This document shows, piece by piece, positions 24,785 to 33,438 of a stretch of 64,000 nt of DNA (position 1 is its first letter; each line of letters opens with the position of its first letter). Location: positions 1 to 64,000 of the forward strand of contig JAVHWA010000066.1 of the NCBI GenBank assembly GCA_032160165.1, read 5' to 3'. A program made the translations under genes and the position numbers. The DNA comes from QHXM01 sp032160165. Lineage in GTDB: Bacteria; Acidobacteriota; Blastocatellia; Pyrinomonadales; Pyrinomonadaceae. Under the pieces are notes generated by a model that did not search any database, had not been told where the DNA came from, and was given only the letters and a program-made list of their open reading frames with translations.

Positions 24785-25423
24785 ATGAGCCGAATGCTTG
24801 AGGCTAAAGGTCTGGAGTGCGTCCGCGGCGGTCGCAGGCTGTTTCATGACCTCTCCTTCTCATTAGAGGAAGGCGAACTCCTGGAGGTCGGCGGAGCAAA
24901 CGGAAGTGGTAAAACCAGTCTGTTGCGCATCATCTGTACTTTGCTTTCACCCACCGCAGGCGACATCTTCTGGCAAAACACGCCCATAGCATCGCTCAGG
25001 GACGAATATCTGGACAACTTGATTTACGTTGCGCACGCGAACGGAGTTAAAGGGGAGTTGAGCGCTGCCGAGAACCTGCGCGTCTATAGCGGGCTGGCCG
25101 GCGCCAGGCGAGACGACGCGAAGATTTATGACGCGCTGCAACGTGTCGGACTCGGTGGATGCGAGTCGGCACCGGCGAAGACTTTGTCTCAGGGACAACA
25201 ACGCCGTATCGCTTTATCGAGACTGTTGATCGCATCGAAGACGTTGTGGATTTTGGACGAACCGCTCGCGGCGCTGGATGACGCCGGCGTACGTCTGGTT
25301 GAGTCGGTGCTACACGAACATCTGGACGGCGGGGGCATGGTTTTGATGACAACACATCAACATCTGAGCATCAGCGCACGGAAGACCACCCGGATCCAAC
25401 TCACGACTTCCAGCGAGCATTGA
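24785..25423 (+). CDS. ccmA: Heme exporter ATPase CcmA
   Basis: 212 residues. Walker A is G-A-N-G-S-G-K-T, the ABC signature L-S-Q-G-Q-Q-R-R, and Walker B L-W-I-L-D-E-P. Length and the A-A-x-N-L motif (A-A-E-N-L-R-V-Y) fit CcmA. With CcmB and CcmC it forms the System I complex that uses ATP to release holo-CcmE carrying heme. First gene of the ccm block; the stop is directly followed by the ccmB start. Confidence 0.93.
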   Translation: MSRMLEAKGLECVRGGRRLFHDLSFSLEEGELLEVGGANGSGKTSLLRIICTLLSPTAGDIFWQNTPIASLRDEYLDNLIYVAHANGVKGELSAAENLRVYSGLAGARRDDAKIYDALQRVGLGGCESAPAKTLSQGQQRRIALSRLLIASKTLWILDEPLAALDDAGVRLVESVLHEHLDGGGMVLMTTHQHLSISARKTTRIQLTTSSEH

Positions 25424-26092
25424 ATGCTGTCAATACTTCGATGTGTTATTCAAAGAGACATTACTCTCGCGTGGCGTGGGCGCGCCGGTGTCCTGTCGAC
25501 CCTTTTCTTCTTCATCATAGTGGTCAGTCTCTTTCCACTTGGCGTCGGGCCGGAGCTCGATGTCCTGCGCGTAATCGCGCCCGGGGTGGTATGGGTCGCG
25601 GCTTTGCTCGCGTCTATGCTGTCGCTGGACAGAATGTTCTCGCACGATTATGTCGATGGCAGCCTCGAACAACTGATGCTGACGTCTCAGCCGCTATCGA
25701 TTGTCGTGCTGGGAAAGATCATTGCTCACTGGCTTGTTACCGGAGCCCCACTGGTTCTGATCGCGCCGGTGCTGGGACTCCAGTTTGATCTCCCGCCGAA
25801 AGCTTTGATAACGCTGCTTGCGTCACTCTTGTTGGGTACTCCGGCGCTCAGCTTGATAGGCGCTATCGGCGCAGCCTTAACGCTGGGTTTACGGGGCGGA
25901 GGCGTGCTGGTATCCTTGCTTGTATTACCGCTCTGCATTCCGGTTTTGATCTTCGGCGCGGGCGCTGTTGAGGCCAGCATCAACGGGATGAACGCAGAAT
26001 CGCATCTCTCGTTACTGGGCGCCGTTTTGGTACTGGCACTTTCCTTCGCGCCCTGGACAACAGCTGCCGCGTTACGGATATCAGTGGAATAG
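25424..26092 (+). CDS. ccmB: Heme exporter membrane subunit CcmB
   Basis: 222 residues with six predicted membrane helices. The start Q-R-D-I-T-L-A-W-R-G and the segment D-R-M-F-S-H-D-Y-V-D-G-S-L-E-Q-L are typical of CcmB, as is L-L-G-T-P-A-L-S-L-I-G. It is the membrane partner of CcmA in cytochrome c maturation. The ATG follows the ccmA stop with no spacer, indicating translational coupling. Confidence 0.93.
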   Translation: MLSILRCVIQRDITLAWRGRAGVLSTLFFFIIVVSLFPLGVGPELDVLRVIAPGVVWVAALLASMLSLDRMFSHDYVDGSLEQLMLTSQPLSIVVLGKIIAHWLVTGAPLVLIAPVLGLQFDLPPKALITLLASLLLGTPALSLIGAIGAALTLGLRGGGVLVSLLVLPLCIPVLIFGAGAVEASINGMNAESHLSLLGAVLVLALSFAPWTTAAALRISVE

Positions 26093-26108
26093 AGAAAGTC
26101 TCGTTTGC

Positions 26109-26858
26109 ATGGGAAGTAGCAAGATCAATTGGTATAAGTACACCTCTCCCGCCAGTTTTTATCCGCTCGCCGGCAAGATGATCCCATGGTTCGCGGTATT
26201 GACTGCTGCCCTGCTCGCGACTGGACTATATATAGGATTCTTCGTTGCACCGACGGACTTCCAGCAGGGAGATGCGTATCGCATCATCTACATCCATGTT
26301 CCAGCTTCATGGATGGCGATGTTCCTTTACGCGATGATGGCAATCTACGCGGGGCTTGGACTGGCGTTCAATGCCAGGCTCTGGTCGATGATGGCCTCAG
26401 CTATTGCGCCCACTGGAGCGTTATTCGCTTTTATTTCCCTCTGGACGGGCGCTCTTTGGGGCAAGCCGATGTGGGGAACGTGGTGGGTATGGGATGCGCG
26501 ATTGACCTCGACCTTAATTCTGCTTTTTTTATACATCGGCTTCTTATCCTTGCAGGGCGTGATCGACGACAAACGCCGAGCCGATCGCGCCGGGGCGGTG
26601 CTTGCGCTCGTCGGTTTGGTCAACGTACCGATAATCTATTTCTCAGTTCAGTGGTGGAATACGCTGCATCAGGGCGCGACGCTTCGCCTCGGACGAAGTG
26701 CTTCTATTGCGCCGGTGATGCTTTCGGCGCTACTTATCATGATCGCTGCCTGCTGGGTCTACGCAATCACAGTGACTCTGATGCGGCTGCGATGCATCAT
26801 TCTTGAAAGAGAGCAGCATGCTCCGTGGGTTGCGCAGTTGCTGGGGAGGACGATTTGA
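26109..26858 (+). CDS. ccmC: Heme-handling protein CcmC
   Basis: 249 residues with six membrane helices and the tryptophan-rich heme motif W-G-T-W-W-V-W-D, preceded by F-I-S-L-W-T-G-A-L-W-G-K-P-M. Conserved His in I-Y-I-H-V-P-A-S-W and W-W-N-T-L-H-Q-G match the axial heme ligands of the family. CcmC attaches heme to CcmE. The start lies 16 bases after ccmB. Confidence 0.95.
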   Translation: MGSSKINWYKYTSPASFYPLAGKMIPWFAVLTAALLATGLYIGFFVAPTDFQQGDAYRIIYIHVPASWMAMFLYAMMAIYAGLGLAFNARLWSMMASAIAPTGALFAFISLWTGALWGKPMWGTWWVWDARLTSTLILLFLYIGFLSLQGVIDDKRRADRAGAVLALVGLVNVPIIYFSVQWWNTLHQGATLRLGRSASIAPVMLSALLIMIAACWVYAITVTLMRLRCIILEREQHAPWVAQLLGRTI

Positions 26859-27043
26859 ACTGGACGCAATTTTTCCACATGGGCGGATACGCCTTCTTTG
26901 TTTGGGGCTCTTTTGGCGTGGCTCTCTCCCTGATGGCCGCCGAGGTCGTGCTGCTGCGCCGACGCCGCAAGCGGCTTCTCTTGCTACAAGCCAGACAGGC
27001 CCCTAAAATGAGTTCGTTGAAAGAATATGAAACTACGACATAA
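26855..27043 (+). CDS. ccmD: Small heme-export protein CcmD (TTG start)
   Basis: 62 residues. I place the start at TTG 26855 because GGGGAGGA (26842-26849) lies 5 bases before it and it overlaps the ccmC stop by four bases (TTGA). The product N-W-T-Q-F-F-H-M-G-G-Y-A-F-F-V-W has one membrane helix and then a basic run R-R-R-R-K-R, exactly the layout of CcmD, which helps release holo-CcmE from CcmABC. An ATG at 26825 would add ten residues and enlarge the overlap with ccmC. Confidence 0.88.
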   Translation: MNWTQFFHMGGYAFFVWGSFGVALSLMAAEVVLLRRRRKRLLLLQARQAPKMSSLKEYETTT

Positions 27044-27485
27044 GAGATTGGCAATAATGGGCGTCGGTTTGGCGGGACTTGGGATAGCCGCAGCGCTCGT
27101 GCTAAACGCATTTCAGAATAATCTGGTCTTCTTCTTTAGTCCGACCCAGGTGGTGGCGCGCGAAGCGCCGGTACAGAAAACCTTCAGAGTTGGCGGCCTG
27201 GTGCAACAGGGAAGCTTGAAGCGCGAAGACGACGGACTGACCGTGCATTTCATTGTCACTGATCTAACCAACACTGTGCCGGTCGTCTATTCCGGAATCC
27301 TTCCGGATCTTTTCAAAGAGGGAAAGGGCGTGGTCGCCCAGGGAAAATTGGGTGGCGACGGGACATTCCGCGCAGATCAGGTGCTCGCCAAGCACGATGA
27401 GAACTACATGCCGCCAGAAGCCGCCGATGCGCTGAAGCCTGGTCAGAAATTTAACGAGAAGGCGGCCGAGACTTTGAAGCAATGA
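27027..27485 (+). CDS. ccmE: Periplasmic heme chaperone CcmE
   Basis: 152 residues: an N-terminal membrane anchor, then an OB-fold with F-R-V-G-G-L-V-Q-Q-G-S-L and V-Y-S-G-I-L-P-D-L-F-K-E-G. The covalent heme site is L-A-K-H-D-E-N-Y-M-P-P, with the conserved His. CcmE carries heme from CcmC to CcmF/H. The start overlaps ccmD by 17 bases. Confidence 0.95.
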   Translation: MKLRHKRLAIMGVGLAGLGIAAALVLNAFQNNLVFFFSPTQVVAREAPVQKTFRVGGLVQQGSLKREDDGLTVHFIVTDLTNTVPVVYSGILPDLFKEGKGVVAQGKLGGDGTFRADQVLAKHDENYMPPEAADALKPGQKFNEKAAETLKQ

Positions 27486-27648
27486 CTGGCTCCCGCTGCC
27501 CTGTTTGATAATGGCGTCTCCTCTCGCGACATAACAAGTCGCGCCAGTCTGATACTATCCTAATTTCGCTTCGCCCCTTTCAGATGAATGATTGTGTGGC
27601 GGAGACGTGGTCCATGAATTCTGACCCGGCTAGCGGGAGCACTCTTAT

Positions 27649-29673
27649 ATGACCGTAGTCCCTGAGATCGGACAATTCGCTCTCATTCTCGCGCTGCTAA
27701 TGGCTGTCACTCAGTGCGCGGTGCCTCTGATCGGCGCGTCGCGCGGAAACCAGGCATGGATGGCGCTCGGGAGTTCGGCCGCGCAGGCACAGTTCATCTT
27801 TGTACTGATCGCCTTCGGATGTCTGGCCTACTCTTTCATCACCAGCGATTTTTCGGTACTAAACGTCGCCACCAACTCGAATTCCCTGCTCCCATTGAAC
27901 TATCGTCTCGCTGCCACATGGGGATCTCATGAAGGGTCGCTTCTTTTATGGAGCTTGTTGCTTTGCGTCTGGACCGTTGCGGTTACCTTATTCAGTCGCC
28001 AGCTCCCCAGAGAAATGGTCGCGCGCGTTCTCGGTGTCATGGGTTTCATCAGCGTCGGTTTCCTTTTGTTCATGCTGACGACCTCGAACCCTTTTAAGCG
28101 GCTGATTCCTGCTGCCATCGAAGGCAATGACCTGAACCCCTTGTTGCAGGACCCGGCGATGGTGATACATCCGCCGATGCTTTATACCGGTTACGTCGGC
28201 TTCTCAGTGGTCTTTGCCTTTGCGATCGCGGCCTTGATCGGCGGAAAACTCGATGCGACCTGGGCGCGTTGGTCACGCCCGTGGACGACGGTCGCCTGGT
28301 CCTTTCTTACGGTCGGCATAGCCTTGGGCAGTTGGTGGGCTTACTACGAATTAGGGTGGGGCGGCTGGTGGTTCTGGGACCCGGTTGAGAATGCTTCGTT
28401 CATGCCGTGGCTGGTCGGTACCGCGTTGATTCACTCGCTTGCAGTGACCGAGAAGCGTGGCAGTTTCAAGAGCTGGACCGTGCTCTTGGCGATCGCCGCA
28501 TTCTCGCTCAGCCTGCTTGGCACATTCCTGGTGCGTTCCGGCGTTCTCACATCCGTACATGCCTTCGCCTCAGACCCTAAGCGCGGAATCTTCATTCTTG
28601 TTTTTCTTGCGGTCGTCATCGGCGGTTCGCTGGCTCTTTATGCCTGGCGGGCCAGACGTGTCGGGCTGGGCGGCAGGTTTGATCTCATCTCGCGAGAATC
28701 TTTTCTGTTGTCCAACAACGTGCTGCTGGTGGTCGCGGCAGGTTCGGTTCTTTTAGGCACGATGTATCCGATCTTTATCGACGTGCTGGGTCTTGGCAAA
28801 CTCTCCGTCGGTCCTCCGTACTTCAACGCAGTATTTGTGCCGATCACCGCGCCCGTTGCATTCATGATTGGCGTGGGACCGGTCGCGCGTTGGAAGAAGG
28901 CGAGTCTGCCTGAGCTTGCGGTGCGATTGCGTTGGGCCTTTGTCATCAGCGTGGCCACAGCCGTGCTTCTTCCTTTCGTCATCGGCGGTTGGAAATGGAG
29001 AGTCAGTCTGGGCATGTTGCTCGCTACCTGGATCGTGACTACGGTGTTTCTGAATGTTTGGAGACGAATACGAGTTGGCGCCTCAGAAAGCAGCTTTACC
29101 AAAAGGTTTGCCGCGCAATCGCGCAGCTACTATGGCATGGAGCTGGCCCATTTGGGTGTTGCGGTCTTCATCATCGGCGTGACGCTGGTCACCGGTTATG
29201 AAGAGAGAAAAGATGTGCGCATGAATGTCGGCGACACCGCTACGGTCGGGGCTTACGCGTTTCGCTTTAACGGCATAAAGCAGGTCGAGGGTCCCAACTA
29301 TGTGGCAGCGCGCGCCGAGATCGAGGTAACCCGCAATGGAAGCCCATTGCGCCCGATGTATCCGGAGAAGCGTAGCTACACCCGGGGTCAACAAACGATG
29401 ACCGAAGCCGATATCAACACGAATGTCTTTCGCGACATCTACGTCTCGCTGGGCGAACCGGTCAGCGGAGGAGCGTGGAGCGTCAGTATCTTTTATAAGC
29501 CGTTTGTCATTTGGATTTGGGGTGGCGCAGCGTTGATGGCACTGGGGGGAATGCTTGCGGTCAGCGATCGGCGGTACAGGGTGGAAGCGCGCGAGCGTCG
29601 TCGAGTGGCCGCGAAAGTCGATGAAGGAAAAGCCGCACCGGCCCTGGCCAGAGCAAGAGTCGAGGAGTCGTAA
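27649..29673 (+). CDS. ccmF: Cytochrome c heme lyase subunit CcmF
   Basis: 674 residues with many membrane helices. Conserved blocks are W-G-S-H-E-G-S-L-L-L-W, the heme motif W-G-G-W-W-F-W-D-P-V-E-N and M-P-W-L-V-G-T-A-L-I-H. CcmF with CcmH ligates heme to apocytochrome CxxCH motifs. The 163-base gap after ccmE has a small hairpin (27525-27530 with 27538-27543) and may carry a second promoter, but no strong one is visible. Confidence 0.95.
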   Translation: MTVVPEIGQFALILALLMAVTQCAVPLIGASRGNQAWMALGSSAAQAQFIFVLIAFGCLAYSFITSDFSVLNVATNSNSLLPLNYRLAATWGSHEGSLLLWSLLLCVWTVAVTLFSRQLPREMVARVLGVMGFISVGFLLFMLTTSNPFKRLIPAAIEGNDLNPLLQDPAMVIHPPMLYTGYVGFSVVFAFAIAALIGGKLDATWARWSRPWTTVAWSFLTVGIALGSWWAYYELGWGGWWFWDPVENASFMPWLVGTALIHSLAVTEKRGSFKSWTVLLAIAAFSLSLLGTFLVRSGVLTSVHAFASDPKRGIFILVFLAVVIGGSLALYAWRARRVGLGGRFDLISRESFLLSNNVLLVVAAGSVLLGTMYPIFIDVLGLGKLSVGPPYFNAVFVPITAPVAFMIGVGPVARWKKASLPELAVRLRWAFVISVATAVLLPFVIGGWKWRVSLGMLLATWIVTTVFLNVWRRIRVGASESSFTKRFAAQSRSYYGMELAHLGVAVFIIGVTLVTGYEERKDVRMNVGDTATVGAYAFRFNGIKQVEGPNYVAARAEIEVTRNGSPLRPMYPEKRSYTRGQQTMTEADINTNVFRDIYVSLGEPVSGGAWSVSIFYKPFVIWIWGGAALMALGGMLAVSDRRYRVEARERRRVAAKVDEGKAAPALARARVEES

Positions 29674-30194
29674 TGAAGTTCTTCCTTCCCTTAGCCATGT
29701 TCTTCGTATTGATAATCTTCCTTGCTCTCGGTTTGCGCCACGACCCCAGCGAGATCCCCTCACCGCTTATCGACAAAGCAGCGCCGGCATTTGCACTGCC
29801 GGTGTTATCTGATACCGGCGAGACTTTCAAATCGCAGGACATGAGGGGCAAGGTTTGGCTGCTTAACGCATGGGCTTCATGGTGCATAGCATGCCAGGAA
29901 GATCATCGCGCCCTGCTGGCATTGGCTCGTGCCCGCTTGGTGCCAATATATGGTCTGAACTATAAGGACGAGCCTCGCGACGCAATGGCCTGGCTTGATT
30001 CGTTGGGCAATCCATACACGCTAAACGTTTCGGACATGGATGGGCGCGTGGGAATCGATTACGGCATCTACGCTGTGCCTGAGACCTTCGTAATCGACCG
30101 CAACGGTGTCATTCGATACAAACAGATCGGGCCCATTACAGAAGACGCGCTGCAGAATAAGATTATTCCCCTGGTCAAGGAGTTGCAGAAATGA
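29673..30194 (+). CDS. ccmG: Thioredoxin-like CcmG/DsbE
   Basis: 173 residues. One N-terminal anchor, then a thioredoxin fold with A-W-A-S-W-C-I-A-C-Q-E-D-H; the active pair is C-I-A-C. The cis-Pro loop Y-A-V-P-E-T-F-V-I-D is present. It reduces apocytochrome or CcmH cysteines in the periplasm. The start overlaps the ccmF stop by one base. Confidence 0.94.
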   Translation: MKFFLPLAMFFVLIIFLALGLRHDPSEIPSPLIDKAAPAFALPVLSDTGETFKSQDMRGKVWLLNAWASWCIACQEDHRALLALARARLVPIYGLNYKDEPRDAMAWLDSLGNPYTLNVSDMDGRVGIDYGIYAVPETFVIDRNGVIRYKQIGPITEDALQNKIIPLVKELQK

Positions 30195-30661
30195 GGCGCG
30201 CCGCTCTTCTCTTTGTGATTGGTCTGATTTTGCTTCCGGTAGCGGTCTCCACCAAAGAGGCACAGCCGCTGGCGGAAGATCCGGTGCTGGAGGCACGCCT
30301 GATGGCACTGGCCGAGAAGCTGCGGTGTCTGGTCTGCCAAAATGAAACCCTGGCGGCATCGCACGCTCCGCTGGCGATTGATTTGCGCCAGCAAATGCGC
30401 GAACAGATGAAGGCAGGAAGAACCGACCAGGAGATTGTCTCCTTTCTGACGGACCGCTGGGGGGACTTCGTTTTGTTCAGCCCGCCCGTCAAGCTGACGA
30501 CGTATCTTCTATGGTTCGGGCCGTTCGCCCTGTTCGCCGCAGGTATCGTTGTGCAGTTCGTTTATATCAGGCGGCGACGAGCACGCGTTAAGGACCAACC
30601 ATTGTCTGACGCCGAACAAAAGCGCGTCGAGTCTTTGTTGAGTGACGGCGCAAGTAGCTAA
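30191..30661 (+). CDS. ccmH: Apocytochrome thioreductase CcmH
   Basis: 156 residues with a signal peptide, the motif L-R-C-L-V-C-Q-N-E (redox pair C-x2-C) and a C-terminal membrane helix followed by R-R-R-R-A-R. It keeps CxxCH cysteines reduced and acts with CcmF. It overlaps ccmG by 4 bases (ATGA). Confidence 0.94.
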   Translation: MRRAALLFVIGLILLPVAVSTKEAQPLAEDPVLEARLMALAEKLRCLVCQNETLAASHAPLAIDLRQQMREQMKAGRTDQEIVSFLTDRWGDFVLFSPPVKLTTYLLWFGPFALFAAGIVVQFVYIRRRRARVKDQPLSDAEQKRVESLLSDGASS

Positions 30662-30667
30662 CACATT

Positions 30668-31555
30668 ATGATGACCTTTTGGATGTTTGCCATTCTGCTG
30701 ATAGCCATGGCGCTTTGCTATGTCCTGCCGCCGTTGCTGCAGCGCGCGGAGCAGACGGACGATGACCGCAAACTGGCAAACGTTTCCATCTATCGAGACC
30801 AGTTCGACGAGCTGGAAAGAGACCTTCGCGACGGAGTGTTGGACAAGGAACAATATGAGCAGGGCCGGCTGGAACTTCAGCGAAGACTGCTCGAGGATGT
30901 CGCGCCAGATCCCGACAACACCGCGCCACCAATCAGATCTGAAAAAGCAGGAAAGCCTGCAGCTCTTTTGATGGGCGCTGCCATCCCGCTGCTGGCAGTA
31001 GTCCTCTACTTCCAAATAGGAACACCCGCCGCACTTGGTCCGAACCAACCCATGGCCGCTGTCGGAGAAGACGAAGAAGCGACCGATGCTCCCGCGGGAA
31101 TGCCCGGCCAACCAACTCAGCAGGAGATAGAAGCCAGAGTAGCCAAACTGGCGGCCCGACTAAAAGACAATCCTGGGGACGGTCCGGGGTGGGTGATGCT
31201 GGCGCGCTCTTATCAACAGTTTAAGAGATACAAGGAAGCGAGCGAGGCTTACGAGCGCGCGACCGCAATAAAGGGCGATGACGCTCAGCTCTGGGTCGAC
31301 TATGCGGAAAGCGTGGCCCTTGCGAACAATTCCCAGTTGGAGGGCCGACCCACGGAACTTGTCAACAAGGCGCTGCAATTGGATCCGAATAATAACAAGG
31401 CGTTATGGTTGGCCGGCACCGCGGCCTTCGAAGCAGAAGACTTCGAGAAGGCCCTTTCATATTGGGAGCGATTAGCGAAGCTCCTGCCAAAAGGATCCGA
31501 GGCCGCACGCTCGATCGAATCGAGTATTGAAGAAGCTCGAGCACGAATTCGGTGA
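30668..31555 (+). CDS. ccmI: Apocytochrome chaperone CcmI
   Basis: 295 residues: two membrane helices (residues about 3-19 and 97-116) separated by a leucine-zipper-like soluble segment (D-Q-F-D-E-L-E-R-D-L-R-D-G-V-L-D), then a TPR domain (G-W-V-M-L-A-R-S-Y-Q-Q-F-K-R-Y). This is the CcmI/CycH layout that binds apocytochrome C-termini. Last gene of ccmFGHI, 6 bases after ccmH. Confidence 0.9.
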   Translation: MMTFWMFAILLIAMALCYVLPPLLQRAEQTDDDRKLANVSIYRDQFDELERDLRDGVLDKEQYEQGRLELQRRLLEDVAPDPDNTAPPIRSEKAGKPAALLMGAAIPLLAVVLYFQIGTPAALGPNQPMAAVGEDEEATDAPAGMPGQPTQQEIEARVAKLAARLKDNPGDGPGWVMLARSYQQFKRYKEASEAYERATAIKGDDAQLWVDYAESVALANNSQLEGRPTELVNKALQLDPNNNKALWLAGTAAFEAEDFEKALSYWERLAKLLPKGSEAARSIESSIEEARARIR

Positions 31556-31623
31556 TGAGTGATGAGTGATAGGTCAGCACGTCTTAACCCTCACTTATCA
31601 CCCATCACCTATCACCTATCACC
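31551..31623. repeat. TCACCTA short-unit inverted repeat
   Basis: The left arm GGTGATGAGTGATGAGTGAT (31551-31570) opposes the right arm CACTTATCACCCATCACC and onwards (31591-31623), with CCTATCA repeated. It overlaps the ccmI stop codon and ends 6 bases before the next gene. Confidence 0.75.
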
Positions 31624-31628
31624 TTCCA

Positions 31629-32384
31629 ATGACGAAAGACAACATTCTCTTTTCTATTATCGGTGTTCTCCTGGGAGTCATAGTTGGATTCGTCTTCGCC
31701 ACGAATATCAAACAAAAGAGCGCAGTCAAACGAACAGCCGCCGCCAATAACGCTCGACCGCAAGCGCCGGACCAGGAGCTGCCTGAAGATCATCCTCCTA
31801 TCTCGCCAAACTCCGCGGCAGACGATGCGAACAATCCCGAGGATGACGCAGTAAAGCTGGAGAAGGCACGATCGGAGCCCGACAACTTCGACGCCCAGAT
31901 GCAGGCGGCGGCAGTTCATTACCGCGCTCGACGATTCAACGAAGCGATAGACCTGCTGATGCTCGCCAACAAGCTGCAGCCCGACAACTATGAGACGGTG
32001 GTCGCGCTGGGCAACACCAATTTCGATGCGGGCCGTTACGAGATCGCTGAAAAGTGGTACACTAGCGCGCTCGTTAAGCAACCTAAGGATGTCAACGTTC
32101 GCACAGACCTTGGGCTCACCTATATGTTCCGTGAGCCTGCGGACATGGATCGCGCTATCAAGGAATTTCGACGCTCGCTCCAGGACGATCCCAATCACGA
32201 ACAGACTTTACAGAACCTTGTAGTCGCGCTTACTAAAAAGGGGAGCTTGGCTGAAGCGGAAGCGACGCTTACGAAGCTGAAGCAGGTTAATGCGGAGAAC
32301 CCCAGTTTGGTGAAACTTCGCTCTGATATTGATGCGGCGCGGACAGCTTCGAAAAAGCCCACAGGCGCAACCACGGGAAAATAG
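31629..32384 (+). CDS. Membrane-anchored TPR protein, CcmI-like
   Basis: 251 residues from ATG 31629; the open frame before it (to 31566) only reads the repeat. An N-terminal helix (I-I-G-V-L-L-G-V-I-V-G-F-V-F-A-T) is followed by an acidic linker and four TPRs (T-V-V-A-L-G-N-T-N-F-D-A-G-R-Y). It is a paralogue of the 23675-24373 protein. It directly follows ccmI, so a role in apocytochrome handling is plausible but inferred. Confidence 0.8.
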   Translation: MTKDNILFSIIGVLLGVIVGFVFATNIKQKSAVKRTAAANNARPQAPDQELPEDHPPISPNSAADDANNPEDDAVKLEKARSEPDNFDAQMQAAAVHYRARRFNEAIDLLMLANKLQPDNYETVVALGNTNFDAGRYEIAEKWYTSALVKQPKDVNVRTDLGLTYMFREPADMDRAIKEFRRSLQDDPNHEQTLQNLVVALTKKGSLAEAEATLTKLKQVNAENPSLVKLRSDIDAARTASKKPTGATTGK

Positions 32385-32448
32385 TCGAAGGACGCCTACG
32401 GCCCGAACAGGGCGGTTGAATAGAGTCACCCTCGCAACTGTATCATCG

Positions 32449-33405
32449 ATGTCGCTACTGACGCGAAAACTCAGGACATTTCTGCTTGCCGCGACGACTC
32501 TGTGTCTCCTGTCAACGTTCGCAATAGATTCCAAAGCTCAAACGCCGACTCCTTCTCCCACGCCATCGCCGTCAGCCTCCGCCATGCCAGCCCCGTGCCC
32601 TCCGCCGGATATCGCGCCACTGGTAATCAAGCTAGCGGTGTTCTACAAAGAGGGAAATCAACCGTGGGGGCCGGGTGACCTGAAGACGGTGAAACCGATC
32701 TCTCGTACGGCTTTTTTTCTCTCCAGCAAGCCGATTGATCTTGAAAAACTATCAAGCCTCGGTCCCTTACCAACTCGCAAGAGTTACTACACGTCGGTCA
32801 ACGCCAGCCCTGCGTTCGTGCAGTGGTTGGAGACCAACAATTGCGACACGCCCTATTGCCGGCCGCTGCAGCCCAAGGAAGTCGCCTGCAAAATAACGGA
32901 GCCAGACTGCGTCCCGGAATTCGTCAAGGCGTATGAGGCTGCCCGAGCGAAGCTGAACAACAACGATCGGCTTGCGCGAAGCTGGATAACGAATTATGCG
33001 CCGCTCGACTCTGCGGCATTCAGGGTCGGTTTCTACAAGAAGAAGCAGGCCTGGCTCGACGCTGCCGTCGCGAGGCTTCAGCCGCCGGACGGGTCTTGTC
33101 CGGCCAAAATCCAGCTTGCGATGACCGACCAGCGGGGCAACGCCTACTTCTACGACCTTGGTCCGGGCACTTATTACATCTCCAGTATTGCGCCCGTGGA
33201 GATTAAAGCTGGTGAGTCCTTGAGATGGAACACGAGCGCGATCAAGCTAAAGATGCAGGAGCAGTCCACCATCAGCGTGATCTCGCTTAGCAATGTAGAT
33301 CCCGCGGACGCGAAGAAAAAAGACAAAACCGCGTTCGTTGCCCAGAAGATCACGGGGACAGCGTCTATGGTGCCTGCGGGAAACGGGAAAGCGGGCGGCC
33401 AATAG
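32449..33405 (+). CDS. Exported protein of unknown function near cytochromes
   Basis: 318 residues from ATG 32449. The signal peptide ends D-S-K-A/Q-T and is followed by a Pro/Thr/Ser repeat linker. The mature domain has five or six Cys (for example N-N-C-D-T-P-Y-C and V-A-C-K-I-T-E-P-D-C) but no CxxCH, so it is not itself a c-type cytochrome. The C-terminus is rich in Lys and Thr. I do not recognise the family; its place between ccm and multiheme genes suggests a periplasmic partner. Confidence 0.65.
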   Translation: MSLLTRKLRTFLLAATTLCLLSTFAIDSKAQTPTPSPTPSPSASAMPAPCPPPDIAPLVIKLAVFYKEGNQPWGPGDLKTVKPISRTAFFLSSKPIDLEKLSSLGPLPTRKSYYTSVNASPAFVQWLETNNCDTPYCRPLQPKEVACKITEPDCVPEFVKAYEAARAKLNNNDRLARSWITNYAPLDSAAFRVGFYKKKQAWLDAAVARLQPPDGSCPAKIQLAMTDQRGNAYFYDLGPGTYYISSIAPVEIKAGESLRWNTSAIKLKMQEQSTISVISLSNVDPADAKKKDKTAFVAQKITGTASMVPAGNGKAGGQ

Positions 33406-33438
33406 GGTCTGGTCTTCCTCCGAGAAAGGATAACGCGA

